DNA from: G965207345 sp965207345
Lineage (GTDB): Bacteria > Pseudomonadota > Gammaproteobacteria > PS1 > Pseudothioglobaceae
NCBI GenBank assembly: GCA_965207345.1
Contig: OZ242280.1
Coordinates: 806,001-870,000 of the forward strand
DNA: 64,000 nt
Direction: 5' to 3'
The position numbers and the translations under genes were made by a program. Numbering within the stretch: position 1 is the stretch's first letter; each line of letters starts with the position of its first letter. Under the pieces are notes generated by a model. That model did not search any database. It saw nothing but the letters and a program-made list of their open reading frames with translations, and was not told the origin of the DNA. Below are positions 1 through 8,506 of the stretch, in pieces.

Positions 1-433
1 TGCCATTACCTAATTCATCGACAAAATCCTCCATTAATAGTGAGCTAGTACGTTTACATTGACTTGATGTCACAACATAACCACGTACTAAACCTGTGAT
101 TGAACCCAAAACATCTTGCAAATTTTTTTTTGCAGCATAGTGTATATCAAATGCTTGATCTCTAAATAAATGATGACGAATACAATTTTGACTTATATAG
201 AGCGGTGTTTCTTTGAAGTTTATATCCGTTGCTTCTTTCCTATATTGATAGCCTGTTTCCTCTTTTATTTTTCCAGTAAGGTTTGTATAACCTCTTAATT
301 TTGGTAAACTATGATTATTACCGGGTTTACCGTCATCACCTTTTAATGTTGTCGGTCCATTCCAATTAACTACACCATGTCCTAGTGCTGTAATTTTAAA
401 ATCAACACTTTTAATACCTGTTATTTTTTTCAT
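1..433 (-). CDS. Cas7fv-like CRISPR backbone subunit (partial, runs off left edge)
   Basis: An open frame of 144 codons reads leftwards from the ATG at 431-433 and is cut by the window edge. It starts MKKITGIKSVDFKITALGHG and continues with a charged Gly-rich segment and IRHHLFRDQAFD. I recognise this as the Cas7fv backbone subunit of the compact type I-F2 (I-Fv) Cascade, not Cas8f, which would follow cas2-3 in classical I-F. A GGAGAG ribosome-binding site sits just upstream, and the start lies 2 bp past the cas3 helicase stop, so it is co-transcribed. The subtype call rests on sequence memory; cas5fv and cas6f would be expected next, outside the window. Confidence 0.7.
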   Translation of the reverse strand, partial: MKKITGIKSVDFKITALGHGVVNWNGPTTLKGDDGKPGNNHSLPKLRGYTNLTGKIKEETGYQYRKEATDINFKETPLYISQNCIRHHLFRDQAFDIHYAAKKNLQDVLGSITGLVRGYVVTSSQCKRTSSLLMEDFVDELGNG

Positions 434-435
434 TA

Positions 436-2184
436 TTACTCTCCTTTGAGTTTATCATTTGAAATAACCCCTATAGGTTGTTTTGTTCCTATTGCATAAT
501 ACATCGCATAAGGATTTTGTCTTGCATCTACTTTTGCTAAATCTTCCAGCGTATAGCTTAAATAAATAGGCGTGTCTTGTTCTTTAGATTTTTTTAAATA
601 AATCTTATCCTTATATCTTGTAGTAGATTTAACGCCATATTCTGTATCATTTTTTATGTTGTGATGTTTTTTCTCCATAAATGCTAATAAATTCTTTTTA
701 TCTTCACCATAACCCATAATTGACTCTACAGACAGAGTCAATGACTCCTCTCTACAAGCATATTCATTTGGAAATTCTTCCTTATTATTATTAATATTCA
801 TAACAGCCATTTGCACGAACCGATTATTACCACGCAAAGAATTATTTTTAATTTTAACTTGGTTGTCTTTTGGTTGTTTTTTATTTGGAAAACAAGTTGG
901 ATCTATGTCTTTTTTATCAATCCACAAAACACTTTTTTTTAATGCTCTGAGTAAATCTTGCTCAATAGCTTTTATACTAGAGGGATCTTTATAAAACTTT
1001 TGATAAATTTGATACATTTTTGTAATCGTAACAATTTTGTTTTCTGGCAGAGATTTTTCCAAAAACTCAAGCCATGCTTTGGTACTTTGCAAACAAAACA
1101 AACTATTTAGAAATTTAGCATTACCTAAGCACTTACCTTTTCTGACATGTTCTGATACTGCTGAAATATAAATATTAGGCTTAGTATTCTTACCAAATCT
1201 ATCTAACCGCCCTATTCTTTGTAGCCAATTTTCAGCGTTAGTGAATTCGCTTATCATTTTATCGCAGGTAATATTTAATGAGGCTTGCACAATGGGTCCT
1301 GCTCGTAAAACATCATAAGATTTTGACCCATTTTGTTTAAATGAACCAAACACTTTATTAAATAGCTTTCTTTTGTCGGACGGTTTGAATTTACTATGAA
1401 TTAAAATTGCTTTTTCTTTCTTTTGATTGTGAATAAAACTAAGCTGGGCATTGATAGCAGTATTGCTAATAACAAAGGTTTTTTTGTTTTTATCTTGTAA
1501 TTGACACAGCGGATTAGTTTCATCAATTAATTTTTCATCAAACTTCTGAAATTTTATTTGGTATTGGTTCTGGTTATAACTTTCAATGCTGATAATATCA
1601 TCTTCATACAAGCCTAATAATTCTTTAATAAAGTGAAAATTAGGTGTGGCAGAAACCAATAAGGTTTTGTTTTCTCTTTGTAATTTTTTACACTCCACTA
1701 ATTCTGCAAACAACAAATTAAAACCAGTCATTGGAATATATTCATGATATTCATCAAACACGATATGGGCATTCATAAATTGAACCAAGCCTGTTACTTT
1801 TTTATGAGTGGTAATAGTATTAATAATTTGGTCAATAGTAGTTAAAACAATATCTCCTGAAAATTCTTGATTTTCTGGAGTTGGAGTTTCACTGCCATTT
1901 TGATAAAGAGTTTTAAATTCGTCTGTGCAAATTTCAATTTTAGTATTTGGCAAATATTCCTTGCTGGTTAAATCATTCACCAAACCTTGACATATTTGCA
2001 CTCTAGGACAGACCCAAATAATTTTTTTCGCATTATTATTTGCCGCCCATTCCAAAGCTATTTTGGTTTTACCACAACCTGCTGGACCACTTAATACCCC
2101 CACGGTAATTTCTTCATCAGTTAATTTTTCCGCCGCTGATTTTTGGCTTTTATTTCTATTGCTATTTGAAGGATCTTCTCTCAA
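436..2184 (-). CDS. cas3: Cas3 helicase portion of a broken type I-F cas2-3
   Basis: This 582-codon frame is the superfamily 2 helicase half of the I-F Cas2-3 fusion. Visible motifs are Walker A GPAGCGKTK (about residues 34-42), DEYH as motif II (about 144), SATP as motif III and QRIGRLDRFG as motif VI. In an intact protein it would unwind and translocate along target DNA recruited by Cascade. Its apparent ATG is not a natural start: homologous coding continues upstream in other frames through 2184-2445, so this is the 3' part of a frameshifted gene. It ends 2 bp before the cas7fv start. Either translation reinitiates here or the nuclease-helicase is dead. Confidence 0.85.
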   Translation of the reverse strand: MREDPSNSNRNKSQKSAAEKLTDEEITVGVLSGPAGCGKTKIALEWAANNNAKKIIWVCPRVQICQGLVNDLTSKEYLPNTKIEICTDEFKTLYQNGSETPTPENQEFSGDIVLTTIDQIINTITTHKKVTGLVQFMNAHIVFDEYHEYIPMTGFNLLFAELVECKKLQRENKTLLVSATPNFHFIKELLGLYEDDIISIESYNQNQYQIKFQKFDEKLIDETNPLCQLQDKNKKTFVISNTAINAQLSFIHNQKKEKAILIHSKFKPSDKRKLFNKVFGSFKQNGSKSYDVLRAGPIVQASLNITCDKMISEFTNAENWLQRIGRLDRFGKNTKPNIYISAVSEHVRKGKCLGNAKFLNSLFCLQSTKAWLEFLEKSLPENKIVTITKMYQIYQKFYKDPSSIKAIEQDLLRALKKSVLWIDKKDIDPTCFPNKKQPKDNQVKIKNNSLRGNNRFVQMAVMNINNNKEEFPNEYACREESLTLSVESIMGYGEDKKNLLAFMEKKHHNIKNDTEYGVKSTTRYKDKIYLKKSKEQDTPIYLSYTLEDLAKVDARQNPYAMYYAIGTKQPIGVISNDKLKGE

Positions 2185-2445
2185 AACCCTGTAGACATAC
2201 TTTAATATCTTTAGTTAATCTTCGTTCAATTAAGAAAGCATCATTTACTAATTTTTTAATGTATTTTGTTCAATATGCATCTTCAAGTCTTCTGCATTTA
2301 GTACAGATACCAGTCTATCAGCAGTCACCACAACTGCTCGTGCAATATTGTTTTTAGCATTGCTTTTTATATCTATTTGGTAATCTTTAAAACACTCATT
2401 TGGACCATAACTTTTATAATGAGGTAAGGGAAATGCGTAATTCAC
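2184..2445 (-). pseudogene. frameshifted linker of cas2-3 between HD and helicase parts
   Basis: Reading right to left, the coding sense passes through four phases. After SELR (about 2435) a 1-nt gain moves it to a frame reading FPLPHYKSYGPNECFKDYQ and stopping at 2248-2250. Around 2252-2257 a run of six A (sense strand) is one short; adding one A restores QNTLKKLVNDAFLIERRL. Near 2175-2188 a shift in a GAGA stretch moves from GFER into EDPSNSN, which continues as the helicase. All three indels are small, and one is in a homopolymer, so assembly error must be excluded. Taken at face value, cas2-3 is disrupted. Confidence 0.8.
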
Positions 2446-3349
2446 TTAGATTATCCGCATCGGCATGTTTAAGCAAATGACCAATTTTTAAATCTAAATT
2501 ATAATTTGCACTATTTGTATTAATAGCAGTTATCAGTCCATGTATTCTTGGGGATAAACTATTAATAGTTTCATTTATTAATGATGCCATAAGCTTTTTG
2601 TAAATAACTTCTAGTGTTTTAAACTCTTCTTTTCTAACAGGCTTTGCATGATGCCAATAAACCGTATGTTTAACTAATTTTTTGTTTGGCTTATTAATAG
2701 AGGTATCATTTCTATTATCAAACAAATAATAAAGCAGTAAGGATATTTCATTGTGCCTTGGGTGTTTTTCAAAGGAAAATTTTTTATCAATATGTTGCCC
2801 TTCTTCAGGAATTTCTTCAATTAATTTCTTTTTCGTTTTATCTAAAATCCATTTTTGAAAAGCAGGGTCAATTTTTCCCATATCGTGCCAACAGCCAGCT
2901 ACAAAAACTGCTTTGGCAAGTGTATCGTCACCAACTAATTTTTGGCATAACAAATAAGACACATAACCAACAGCAAATAAATGTTGATCTAAAGGTTGTT
3001 TTTTGGTATTTGCATACATAGTATTCATATTTATATGATCCTCAATTTCTCCAATAAATGGATTTTTTTCAGTATAATTAACCGCTACAATCCCCTCACT
3101 GTTAAATTTATCTCTGTTACCAATAATCCACAATAACTCGGTTCTAAGCCTTGATTTTAACTGATGACAACTAATAGCGGTGTTTTTACTAGCTGTTTTT
3201 CTTAATAACTTTCTAACGGCGTCCAATCCTTCTTGGGTGATGGGGGTTTGCCAGGTATTACTACCGATGCGGTTAGCGAAAGCATCTAGTACTCTGCGGG
3301 TACGTTTGAGGGCTTTTTTCTCACATTCGCTGATAAAAGTTACAAGCAT
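2414..3349 (-). CDS. cas3: Cas2 and HD-nuclease portion of a broken type I-F cas2-3
   Basis: This 311-codon frame begins MLVTFISECEKKALKRTRRV, the fused Cas2 domain of type I-F Cas2-3 (about residues 1-95), followed by the HD nuclease domain with QHLFAVG and the metal-binding WHDMGK (about residues 150-155). Cas2 partners Cas1 in spacer capture and the HD domain cuts target single strands. The start abuts the cas1 stop (3351), as in intact I-F loci. The frame ends prematurely at 2414 after the first of three frameshifts, so the HD domain is open but severed from its helicase. Confidence 0.85.
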   Translation of the reverse strand: MLVTFISECEKKALKRTRRVLDAFANRIGSNTWQTPITQEGLDAVRKLLRKTASKNTAISCHQLKSRLRTELLWIIGNRDKFNSEGIVAVNYTEKNPFIGEIEDHINMNTMYANTKKQPLDQHLFAVGYVSYLLCQKLVGDDTLAKAVFVAGCWHDMGKIDPAFQKWILDKTKKKLIEEIPEEGQHIDKKFSFEKHPRHNEISLLLYYLFDNRNDTSINKPNKKLVKHTVYWHHAKPVRKEEFKTLEVIYKKLMASLINETINSLSPRIHGLITAINTNSANYNLDLKIGHLLKHADADNLSELRISLTSL

Positions 3350-3350
3350 T

Positions 3351-4310
3351 TTACGTTTTCTCTACTTGGCTACAAATGTTTTTCACTGTATCAAACATAA
3401 AATCTAGCGCCCTGTATTTGACAAAGTTTAGAAGGCATTGAGCGCGAAATTCTTGTTCACTTATTTTTTCCTTAGCGCAGATGAATGCCCAAGGCAGGAT
3501 GAGACTATCTTTAATAAGATCAGCGATGTCAAATACTAATGCACCACGACGGGTTTTACCATGCATTAAGGCAAGACCGTGCGGAATGCCTAATACCCAA
3601 AGCGTAGTGGCAGCTAGCCCGTAAGCGAGGTAATTGCCATGGTTTAGGAAATTATTGGCAAGATCACCACTGACATGAGTGCGGGTGAAATTATTGGTTT
3701 TAGTGCTAGCTGCAGCTTGTCTGTATAATGCCTTGGTAAGGTTTGCTTCATCGGTTAGTAGCTTATTAACGGTGCTGGCATTAATAATTTTTTCTCTAAA
3801 TTTAATAAGTAAGTCATCATCAATGGCAAAACCTTCTAGTTTCAAATCTTTACTCCTTCCCCAAACCTTTGCTAAGAAATCAAGTCGTCTTTGTTGTATT
3901 TGTTTAGCAAAATAGAGGCGTTTTTGCTCATCAAACCAAAATTGCATCCATGCCTGGACATATTCAGTTGGGCGATATTCACTTTGCGGGCTCAGCCATT
4001 CTATCTCACTTGTGGCAATAAGTGGTGTACCGCCTGATCCGCTAAAACCAACTAAGACACCTGCCTGGGCTAACATGCGCATAGCACACTGAGTAATAGA
4101 AGTGCCGTTACCTAATAAAATACAAGTAGTATTAGCGATGGGGATATTCCAGTATTGTTTATTATCTTGTTTCTCAGCAAGGTATAAAACTCTGCCATCT
4201 TTTTGCATCACGCGACATTTTTCTAAATAATAAATATTAGCGCGCTTTGAATGTAATATGGCTTTTAAATCAGTTAATTGTTCCATGAATAGGTAATGGT
4301 TTGCTGACAT
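3351..4310 (-). CDS. cas1: CRISPR-associated endonuclease Cas1, type I-F
   Basis: A 319-aa Cas1 of the I-F family, starting near DLKAILHSKRANIYYLE. The metal-site residues are visible: Glu in LTDEANLTKALYR, His in GIPHGLALMHG and Asp in VFDIADLIKDS. Cas1 integrates new spacers together with the Cas2 part of Cas2-3. The reading frame is intact. The frame allows an ATG at 4310; family members usually start near the second Met (4286), so the first 8 residues are doubtful. No CRISPR repeats are seen in the 80 bp upstream or elsewhere in the window. Confidence 0.92.
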   Translation of the reverse strand: MSANHYLFMEQLTDLKAILHSKRANIYYLEKCRVMQKDGRVLYLAEKQDNKQYWNIPIANTTCILLGNGTSITQCAMRMLAQAGVLVGFSGSGGTPLIATSEIEWLSPQSEYRPTEYVQAWMQFWFDEQKRLYFAKQIQQRRLDFLAKVWGRSKDLKLEGFAIDDDLLIKFREKIINASTVNKLLTDEANLTKALYRQAAASTKTNNFTRTHVSGDLANNFLNHGNYLAYGLAATTLWVLGIPHGLALMHGKTRRGALVFDIADLIKDSLILPWAFICAKEKISEQEFRAQCLLNFVKYRALDFMFDTVKNICSQVEKT

Positions 4311-4390
4311 TTACGAAATTTGATTTTATTTAAAAATAAAAAGTTATTTTGAAAATCAAAAATCTAAAGTTTAATAATATAAATTTTTAT

Positions 4391-5062
4391 CTATAGTAAT
4401 ATTTTACTAGCTATCGCTAAAGTAGCAATCTCACTTTTTAAAACATAGTTTGTCTCAAAACTAATACGCTTATTAGACTTAAAAAGCGCACATTCCCTTT
4501 TTGTTAGTCCACCTTCAGGTCCTATTAAAACCGTTTTAATATCAGAGGAACATGCCTTAATTGCTGGTGCATTAAAATTTAGAAGTAGTGTCTCAGGATG
4601 CGCTTCAATAAATGCCTCAATACTTGGTATAGTAGCTAGAATCATCGGCTTTATTCTGCCACATTGCATGCAAGATTGAATGAGCAAATGGCGTAATTTA
4701 TCCAAATTAATATCAAAATTTCTCTGACTGCGCTCAGCATAAATAAAAGTAATTTTTGTTACGCCTAATTGGTTCAGATAAGGTAAAAAATTTCTAATAA
4801 TTGCACCTTGGACTATGCACCAAGCAATATGCAATTTTTTACCGCACTTATCTTTTACAAGTCTTTTTTTAACAAGTTTTACGTTCGCATACTTGGCACT
4901 TAATTTTAATATTTGATAATCATAATAATAATTGTCTCTAAGGTTAGCAAAGCAAAGAAGAGTTTCTGTTTTATGTCTGCGTGTTTTAAATAGATGTAGA
5001 AATAAATCTCCAGTGATGGTGACGTGCGTTTCACCTGCTCTGTTGTGATAAGCAAAAACCAT
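4391..5062 (-). CDS. rsmE: 16S rRNA (uracil1498-N3)-methyltransferase RsmE
   Basis: 223 aa. SPOUT-fold methyltransferase that methylates N3 of U1498 in 16S rRNA using SAM. The family signature IGPEGGLTKREC (about residues 180-191) forms the knotted SAM site, and LKSEIATLAIASKILL is the typical C-terminal helix (usual ending LR.ETA). The N-terminal PUA-like part has the expected FKTRRHKTE. The length is slightly below the family's 240 or so. It is convergent with tRNA-Ser and upstream of cas1 on the same strand, with 80 bp between them. Confidence 0.88.
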   Translation of the reverse strand: MVFAYHNRAGETHVTITGDLFLHLFKTRRHKTETLLCFANLRDNYYYDYQILKLSAKYANVKLVKKRLVKDKCGKKLHIAWCIVQGAIIRNFLPYLNQLGVTKITFIYAERSQRNFDINLDKLRHLLIQSCMQCGRIKPMILATIPSIEAFIEAHPETLLLNFNAPAIKACSSDIKTVLIGPEGGLTKRECALFKSNKRISFETNYVLKSEIATLAIASKILL

Positions 5063-5240
5063 AGCCTTTTAAAACTAAAATAGAAACGAAATAAATTCCA
5101 AAAATAATGCTGTTTATTTTAATAAGAAAATTATAATTTTGCTATGCACTTAATAAATATTATCATCTATTCTCTTTTATGATACATACAAAAAGATTAA
5201 ATTTTTTCCTTCAATTATCGTATAATTAGCTGGCTTTTTA

Positions 5241-5333
5241 GGAGAGATGGCCGAGAGGCTGAAGGCGCTCCCCTGCTAAGGGAGTATGGGGTTTGTAGCT
5301 CCATCGAGGGTTCGAATCCCTCTCTCTCCGCCA
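5241..5333 (+). tRNA. tRNA-Ser(GCT)
   Basis: Long-variable-arm tRNA. The acceptor GGAGAGA (5241-5247) pairs with TCTCTCC (5323-5329), followed by discriminator G and an encoded CCA (5331-5333). The anticodon stem CTCCC/GGGAG flanks loop CTGCTAA, giving anticodon GCT at 5275-5277. The T arm reads GAGGGTTCGAATCCCTC. The CCA is also the first three bases of the 94-bp inverted repeat that recurs beyond the tmRNA. Confidence 0.97.
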
Positions 5334-5424
5334 TAAGCGTTTAGTAATTGTAGGATAAAAAATTCTACCTTCAATAATTCCATTAAACCCAGGACTACTC
5401 TATGGATAAGCATAGAGTACCAAT
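5331..5424 (+). repeat. 94-bp inverted repeat, left copy (mobile-element end)
   Basis: Matches the reverse complement of 12367-12460 at 90 of 94 positions. It starts at the CCA of tRNA-Ser and runs through the start codon of the transposase-like gene at 5402. It contains two hairpins: GTAGGAT/ATTCTAC with one G-U pair, and TACTCTATG/CATAGAGTA (5396-5419), whose left arm holds the start codon. The two copies face each other across the island, so they look like two ends of the same element family inserted beside tRNA-type genes. Confidence 0.85.
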
Positions 5425-5740
5425 ACCTGCAAATAATCCACTTGATGAGGATTTAAACATCCAAGTAAACCACTGCCATATGTCAGATTGTGATAATTAT
5501 GGTATTGTCGTAAAAGTAGAACCTATTAGATCAGGTCCAAGTAAAGATGGTGATAAACAATATAAAATAACCTCTACTAGTAAAGAATGTATCCTTGCTA
5601 TTTTATGTGAATATTGCACTGAGAAAGCACCTGTTAAATCTAATGAAGGTATTGCTAGTGAGATAAATAGATTAAGTGATTATTTTAAAGGTTCAGAAGA
5701 TAAATGTTGTACTAATAAAAACTGTGAAAATCACAACTAG
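5402..5740 (+). CDS. zinc-ribbon transposase-like protein, N-terminal fragment
   Basis: 112 aa, starting MDKHRVPIPANN. Cysteine pairs NHCHMSDCDNYG, ILCEYC and CCTNKNCENHN resemble the zinc ribbons at the N-terminus of insertion-element proteins, as does the KSNEGIASEINRL stretch. No catalytic domain follows, so I read it as the truncated front of a transposase. The same start region (MNKHRVPI) recurs inverted at about 12396, again truncated. The start codon is inside a 9-bp hairpin (5396-5419), which may restrain translation. Family assignment is tentative. Confidence 0.45.
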   Translation: MDKHRVPIPANNPLDEDLNIQVNHCHMSDCDNYGIVVKVEPIRSGPSKDGDKQYKITSTSKECILAILCEYCTEKAPVKSNEGIASEINRLSDYFKGSEDKCCTNKNCENHN

Positions 5741-6018
5741 CTCACTATTTAGAAAGTTTAATCAAGCTGACAGCAACACAACACTACACAAAAGCACATC
5801 TTTACAATAAGACTGACATAATAAATACAGACTATCAGCTTGTTTGTTTGCTTGCGAAATCTGACAGTATTGAAAAATCTTTAGAAAGAAATGAACTTTA
5901 TTACAGAAAAGAATCCTTAATTTATTGCATAAACACAGGATTAAGCCAAGAATTAAATTTTGATTTAAGTTTCAGACAAATCAAAGTGGAATTGGCTAGG
6001 ATTTATAATGACCTTTAA
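5706..6018 (+). pseudogene. start-less open frame, unidentified remnant
   Basis: Right after the zinc-ribbon fragment, another phase stays open for about 100 codons to the TAA at 6016-6018. It has no ATG or GTG near its beginning. Residues include NTDYQLVCLLAKSDSIEKSL and end RQIKVELARIYNDL, which read as real protein rather than random low-complexity translation. I do not recognise the family. It may be the 3' end of a gene whose front was lost when the element at 5331 inserted. Confidence 0.3.
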
Positions 6019-6132
6019 AGCCGAAAATCTTAGTTTTATTTTGTGTATAATCATAAGGTTTCCAGTAAGTATAACGTTTGGTAACCCTCCGCCATATTGC
6101 ATATTTTTTTTGATAGAAGAGTTGGAGAAGAT

Positions 6133-6396
6133 ATGAAACTTGTAATGTGTATGACAGTATTATCTATAGTACTATTAACAGGATGCGTTCCAGTAGTAAA
6201 AAGTGATAGAATCATAACATCCTCTGGAAAAATTGGACATGCTATTGATTGTAAACATGCATATGATATGGGACAGTGTTATAAAAGAGCGGGTGAAACT
6301 TGTATAAAAGGATATATAATCTTACAAGAAACAAATATACCAGGTGGTTTTTTTGATATTCCAAGACAAAATTTGGTAATTGAGTGTAAAGAATAA
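6133..6396 (+). CDS. small secreted lipoprotein, conserved family of unknown function
   Basis: 87 aa from the ATG at 6133, chosen because GGAGAAG lies 5-6 bp upstream and the signal peptide then begins MKLVMCMTVLSIVLLTGC. The lipobox LLTGC predicts lipidation at Cys18. The mature part has the spaced pattern DCKHAYDMGQCYKRAGETC followed by KGY, as in small gammaproteobacterial lipoproteins with four conserved cysteines. Function unknown. It lies in the accessory island on the opposite strand to the other cassette-like genes. Confidence 0.65.
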   Translation: MKLVMCMTVLSIVLLTGCVPVVKSDRIITSSGKIGHAIDCKHAYDMGQCYKRAGETCIKGYIILQETNIPGGFFDIPRQNLVIECKE

Positions 6397-7157
6397 TAGA
6401 ATTATTCAAAAAAATTATTACAGCTGACTGCTAACGCAGATCTGTAATTGATGTAAAGGCTAGTTTTCCTATTTATTATGATAAGAGTTATGCCTGTGGA
6501 CTAAGTGTTATCTGTTCTGGTTAAAAAACCTTGTGTTGTTATTCCTTATTGGTTTAAGTGAGTTTTTTTAAAAAATAGATATTTTGTATCAAGTTAACCA
6601 GAATCTCATTGACCAATTGCACTGCGCCTGAATTGAAAAGTATAGGTGAGTAGGTCAAATCTTGAGTAATAGTTTTTTGTATGTAGAATCATGTCCTAAC
6701 TAATCATTTAAGTTCCTTACTAAACAAGCCGAGTTCTAACTGCGTACAATGAGTTTATTGACTACTTTAATACAGGCTTTGGCTTATTCGCTTGTTTCAA
6801 CTAACTCCTCTTGTTCTGTCTCTTTTACAAGAATAACTTTTTTGTAACATTTTCATATTCTGAAATAAAATTACTGGCAATATGAGCTAGGAGTGAGTTT
6901 TGCATTTGGAAATAGAACAACTGTTATACACTCTTAAAAGGCGTATAAACAGTAATTATATAGCATTAATTTTTTTAGTAAATAAAAATAATAATTTAAT
7001 ATACATCTTTTATAAAAATAAACACACATTATGAAATTATTAAATTAAATTCGCTCCAAATGTTTTTTAAAGCATTATTAGTACGAGTACTGAAAAAAGT
7101 TATGTCGATTGGGCTAAGTAGTATATGTTATTTCATGATAAAAACATCCTTACGTTT
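6397..7157. other. 760-bp gene-free stretch of the island
   Basis: No convincing gene on either strand. Short frames exist but lack ribosome-binding sites and recognisable residues. The stretch is very AT-rich at 6940-7060. No tRNA, terminator or attC-like fold was found by eye. Confidence 0.4.
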
Positions 7158-7496
7158 TTAGACTGGTTCCCATTTAGATATATCAACAGCACTGACTGCA
7201 AAGGTGAAATTAGGTACTATATTATCTGTGCGAAGATGTTTTATCTTTTGGTATTCTTCGGAGTTCCAAAAGTTTTTAAGATGCTCTATTGTTGGGAATT
7301 TAAATAACGTAAATTTAGCATTCTCTTCCCACTCCCCTTCAAAGAGTTCTAGAAGCTGATCACTTTCACCAGCAATTAATAGCTCCCCTTTGAACTTCTC
7401 AAGTATTGGATGCGCCGCTTCACCATAAGGAATGATTGAGCCATGATCTTCTGGCATGAATGAGCTACAAACCAAATATGCTTCTAAATTTTTCAA
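7158..7496 (-). CDS. DUF1330 family protein
   Basis: 112 aa, matching the DUF1330 (dimeric alpha-beta barrel) pattern: GEAAHPILEKFKGELLIAGE, then FTLFKFPTIEHLKNFWNSEEYQKIKHLR. These small proteins are common cassette-borne genes; no reaction is established. The only start in frame is TTG at 7494-7496, with no good ribosome-binding site, so expression is uncertain. An attC-like fold (7531-7606) lies just upstream, between it and csp1, which fits a gene-cassette boundary. Confidence 0.7.
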   Translation of the reverse strand: MKNLEAYLVCSSFMPEDHGSIIPYGEAAHPILEKFKGELLIAGESDQLLELFEGEWEENAKFTLFKFPTIEHLKNFWNSEEYQKIKHLRTDNIVPNFTFAVSAVDISKWEPV

Positions 7497-7530
7497 ATAT
7501 AGTTAATCGCCTTGATCAAGTGGTTTTGAA

Positions 7531-7606
7531 ACATAACGCTGAACTGAACCAGCCATACCTGCCACAAAGCGACGGATATGGGTTGGTCTCCAGTAAATTG
7601 TTCTGT
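7531..7606 (-). repeat. attC-like recombination site, decayed
   Basis: On the minus strand the 76-bp segment begins ACAGAAC, contains the partly paired arms ACTGGAGACCAACCCATA and TATGGCTGGTTCAGT, and ends CAGCGTTATGT. GCGTTATG is a usual 3' core of integron attC sites. It starts 24 bp after the csp1 stop, where a cassette site should be, and precedes the DUF1330 gene. The 5' core is imperfect, so it is probably inactive. No integrase gene is in the window. Confidence 0.4.
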
Positions 7607-7629
7607 ATTTCTACATCAGGTTAATTAAA

Positions 7630-7839
7630 TCATTTAATTGGAACAACTTTATTTGCACAGGGGCCTTTTTGACCTTGGCCAACTTCATATTCTACTGCCT
7701 GTCCATCATTTAGCGTTGCAAAACCGCCCCCACTTTTAATTTCCGAATGATGAACAAAAAGATCTTTTCCTCCATCCTCGGGTGTAATAAAACCAAAGCC
7801 TTTATCGGCGTTGAACCACTTAACTGTACCTTTATTCAT
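7630..7839 (-). CDS. cold-shock protein, CspA family (copy 1)
   Basis: 69 aa from the ATG at 7839, preceded by AGAGAAAACGAC. It is a single cold-shock domain with RNP1-like KGFGFI and RNP2-like LFVHH, binding single-stranded RNA/DNA as a chaperone. The frame extends 16 codons upstream but family length supports the start MNKGTVKWFN. Near-identical to the copy at 9650-9856; differences cluster at SGGGFAT versus SEGGRAM and at the last residues. Both lie in a direct duplication. Confidence 0.92.
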   Translation of the reverse strand: MNKGTVKWFNADKGFGFITPEDGGKDLFVHHSEIKSGGGFATLNDGQAVEYEVGQGQKGPCANKVVPIK

Positions 7840-8506
7840 GTCGTTTTCTCTAGTGTTTTGATGAAAAATTATATATTCCCGACCCAATTCATCGGTTGGA
7901 TGTCGAAATTGTGATATTCTCAGTTTTTTGTATTAGGTATCATTATCAATAGATATATCCTGAGCTCTCATTAATGGAGGCTATTCAGCGTGAGTTTTCC
8001 CAGAATTTGAGTCCATTCTTTTTAGGCGTTTTTCTTCCTTTTTGCAAGCTCTCTTTACCGTTTTTTAAATGTGTAATTAGATTTTACCATTAAAAGTCTC
8101 TTATTTTAATTTAAAAATGTTGATCTTGGAGTAAAACATATACCTCTAACTTAAGCATCTTGTCATAAAGTATTGTATGTTACCTAATAATCCTGAAAAC
8201 AATTCATAATTTTATGTAATAAATTTCAGTATTCTTAATAGTGGATAATTCTCTGACATTGCACTACTATGCATGCTTGTTTTACCAATTGTTTTAATTA
8301 TCTCAGTTAAAAACTCTGAGACTGTTATGACAGTGCCACCAGCAAGAATTGGATAATTTACATTACTGCCGCCAAAACTTAACAGACATATTTATTTGAT
8401 TTCTGATGGTATTTCTAGCCCAGAAAAAATACCCGGGATATATTTTCGACCCGCTCTAAATTTCTTTTCAAAGTGAGCTTCACGCTTTTCTTAACTACTG
8501 GCATCA
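7641..8506. repeat. direct duplication, copy 1 (about 870 bp)
   Basis: Nearly identical, same orientation, to 9658-10533. It covers the csp gene, its long upstream region, the Lys-rich small gene and the 3' part of a decayed gene. Both copies end at GCATCA and then diverge. Copy 1 is about 10 bp shorter and carries the nonsense change in the small gene. Confidence 0.9.
8055..8090 (-). pseudogene. nonsense-truncated copy of the 39-aa Lys-rich gene
   Basis: Starts MVKSNYTFKKR and stops at codon 12 (TAA at 8055-8057), where the second copy (9997-10116) has CAA for Gln. Downstream codons are still recognisable (ELA, EEKRLKRMDSNSGKTHAE) but contain a deletion. A broken paralogue inside the duplicated block. 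Confidence 0.65.

Noticed and set aside
4311..4390. Possible CRISPR leader or array beside cas1
   Set aside because: No repeated 28-nt unit; only 80 bp of AT-rich spacer before rsmE.
7125..7307. 60-aa plus-strand frame
   Set aside because: Antisense to the DUF1330 gene with no supporting signals.
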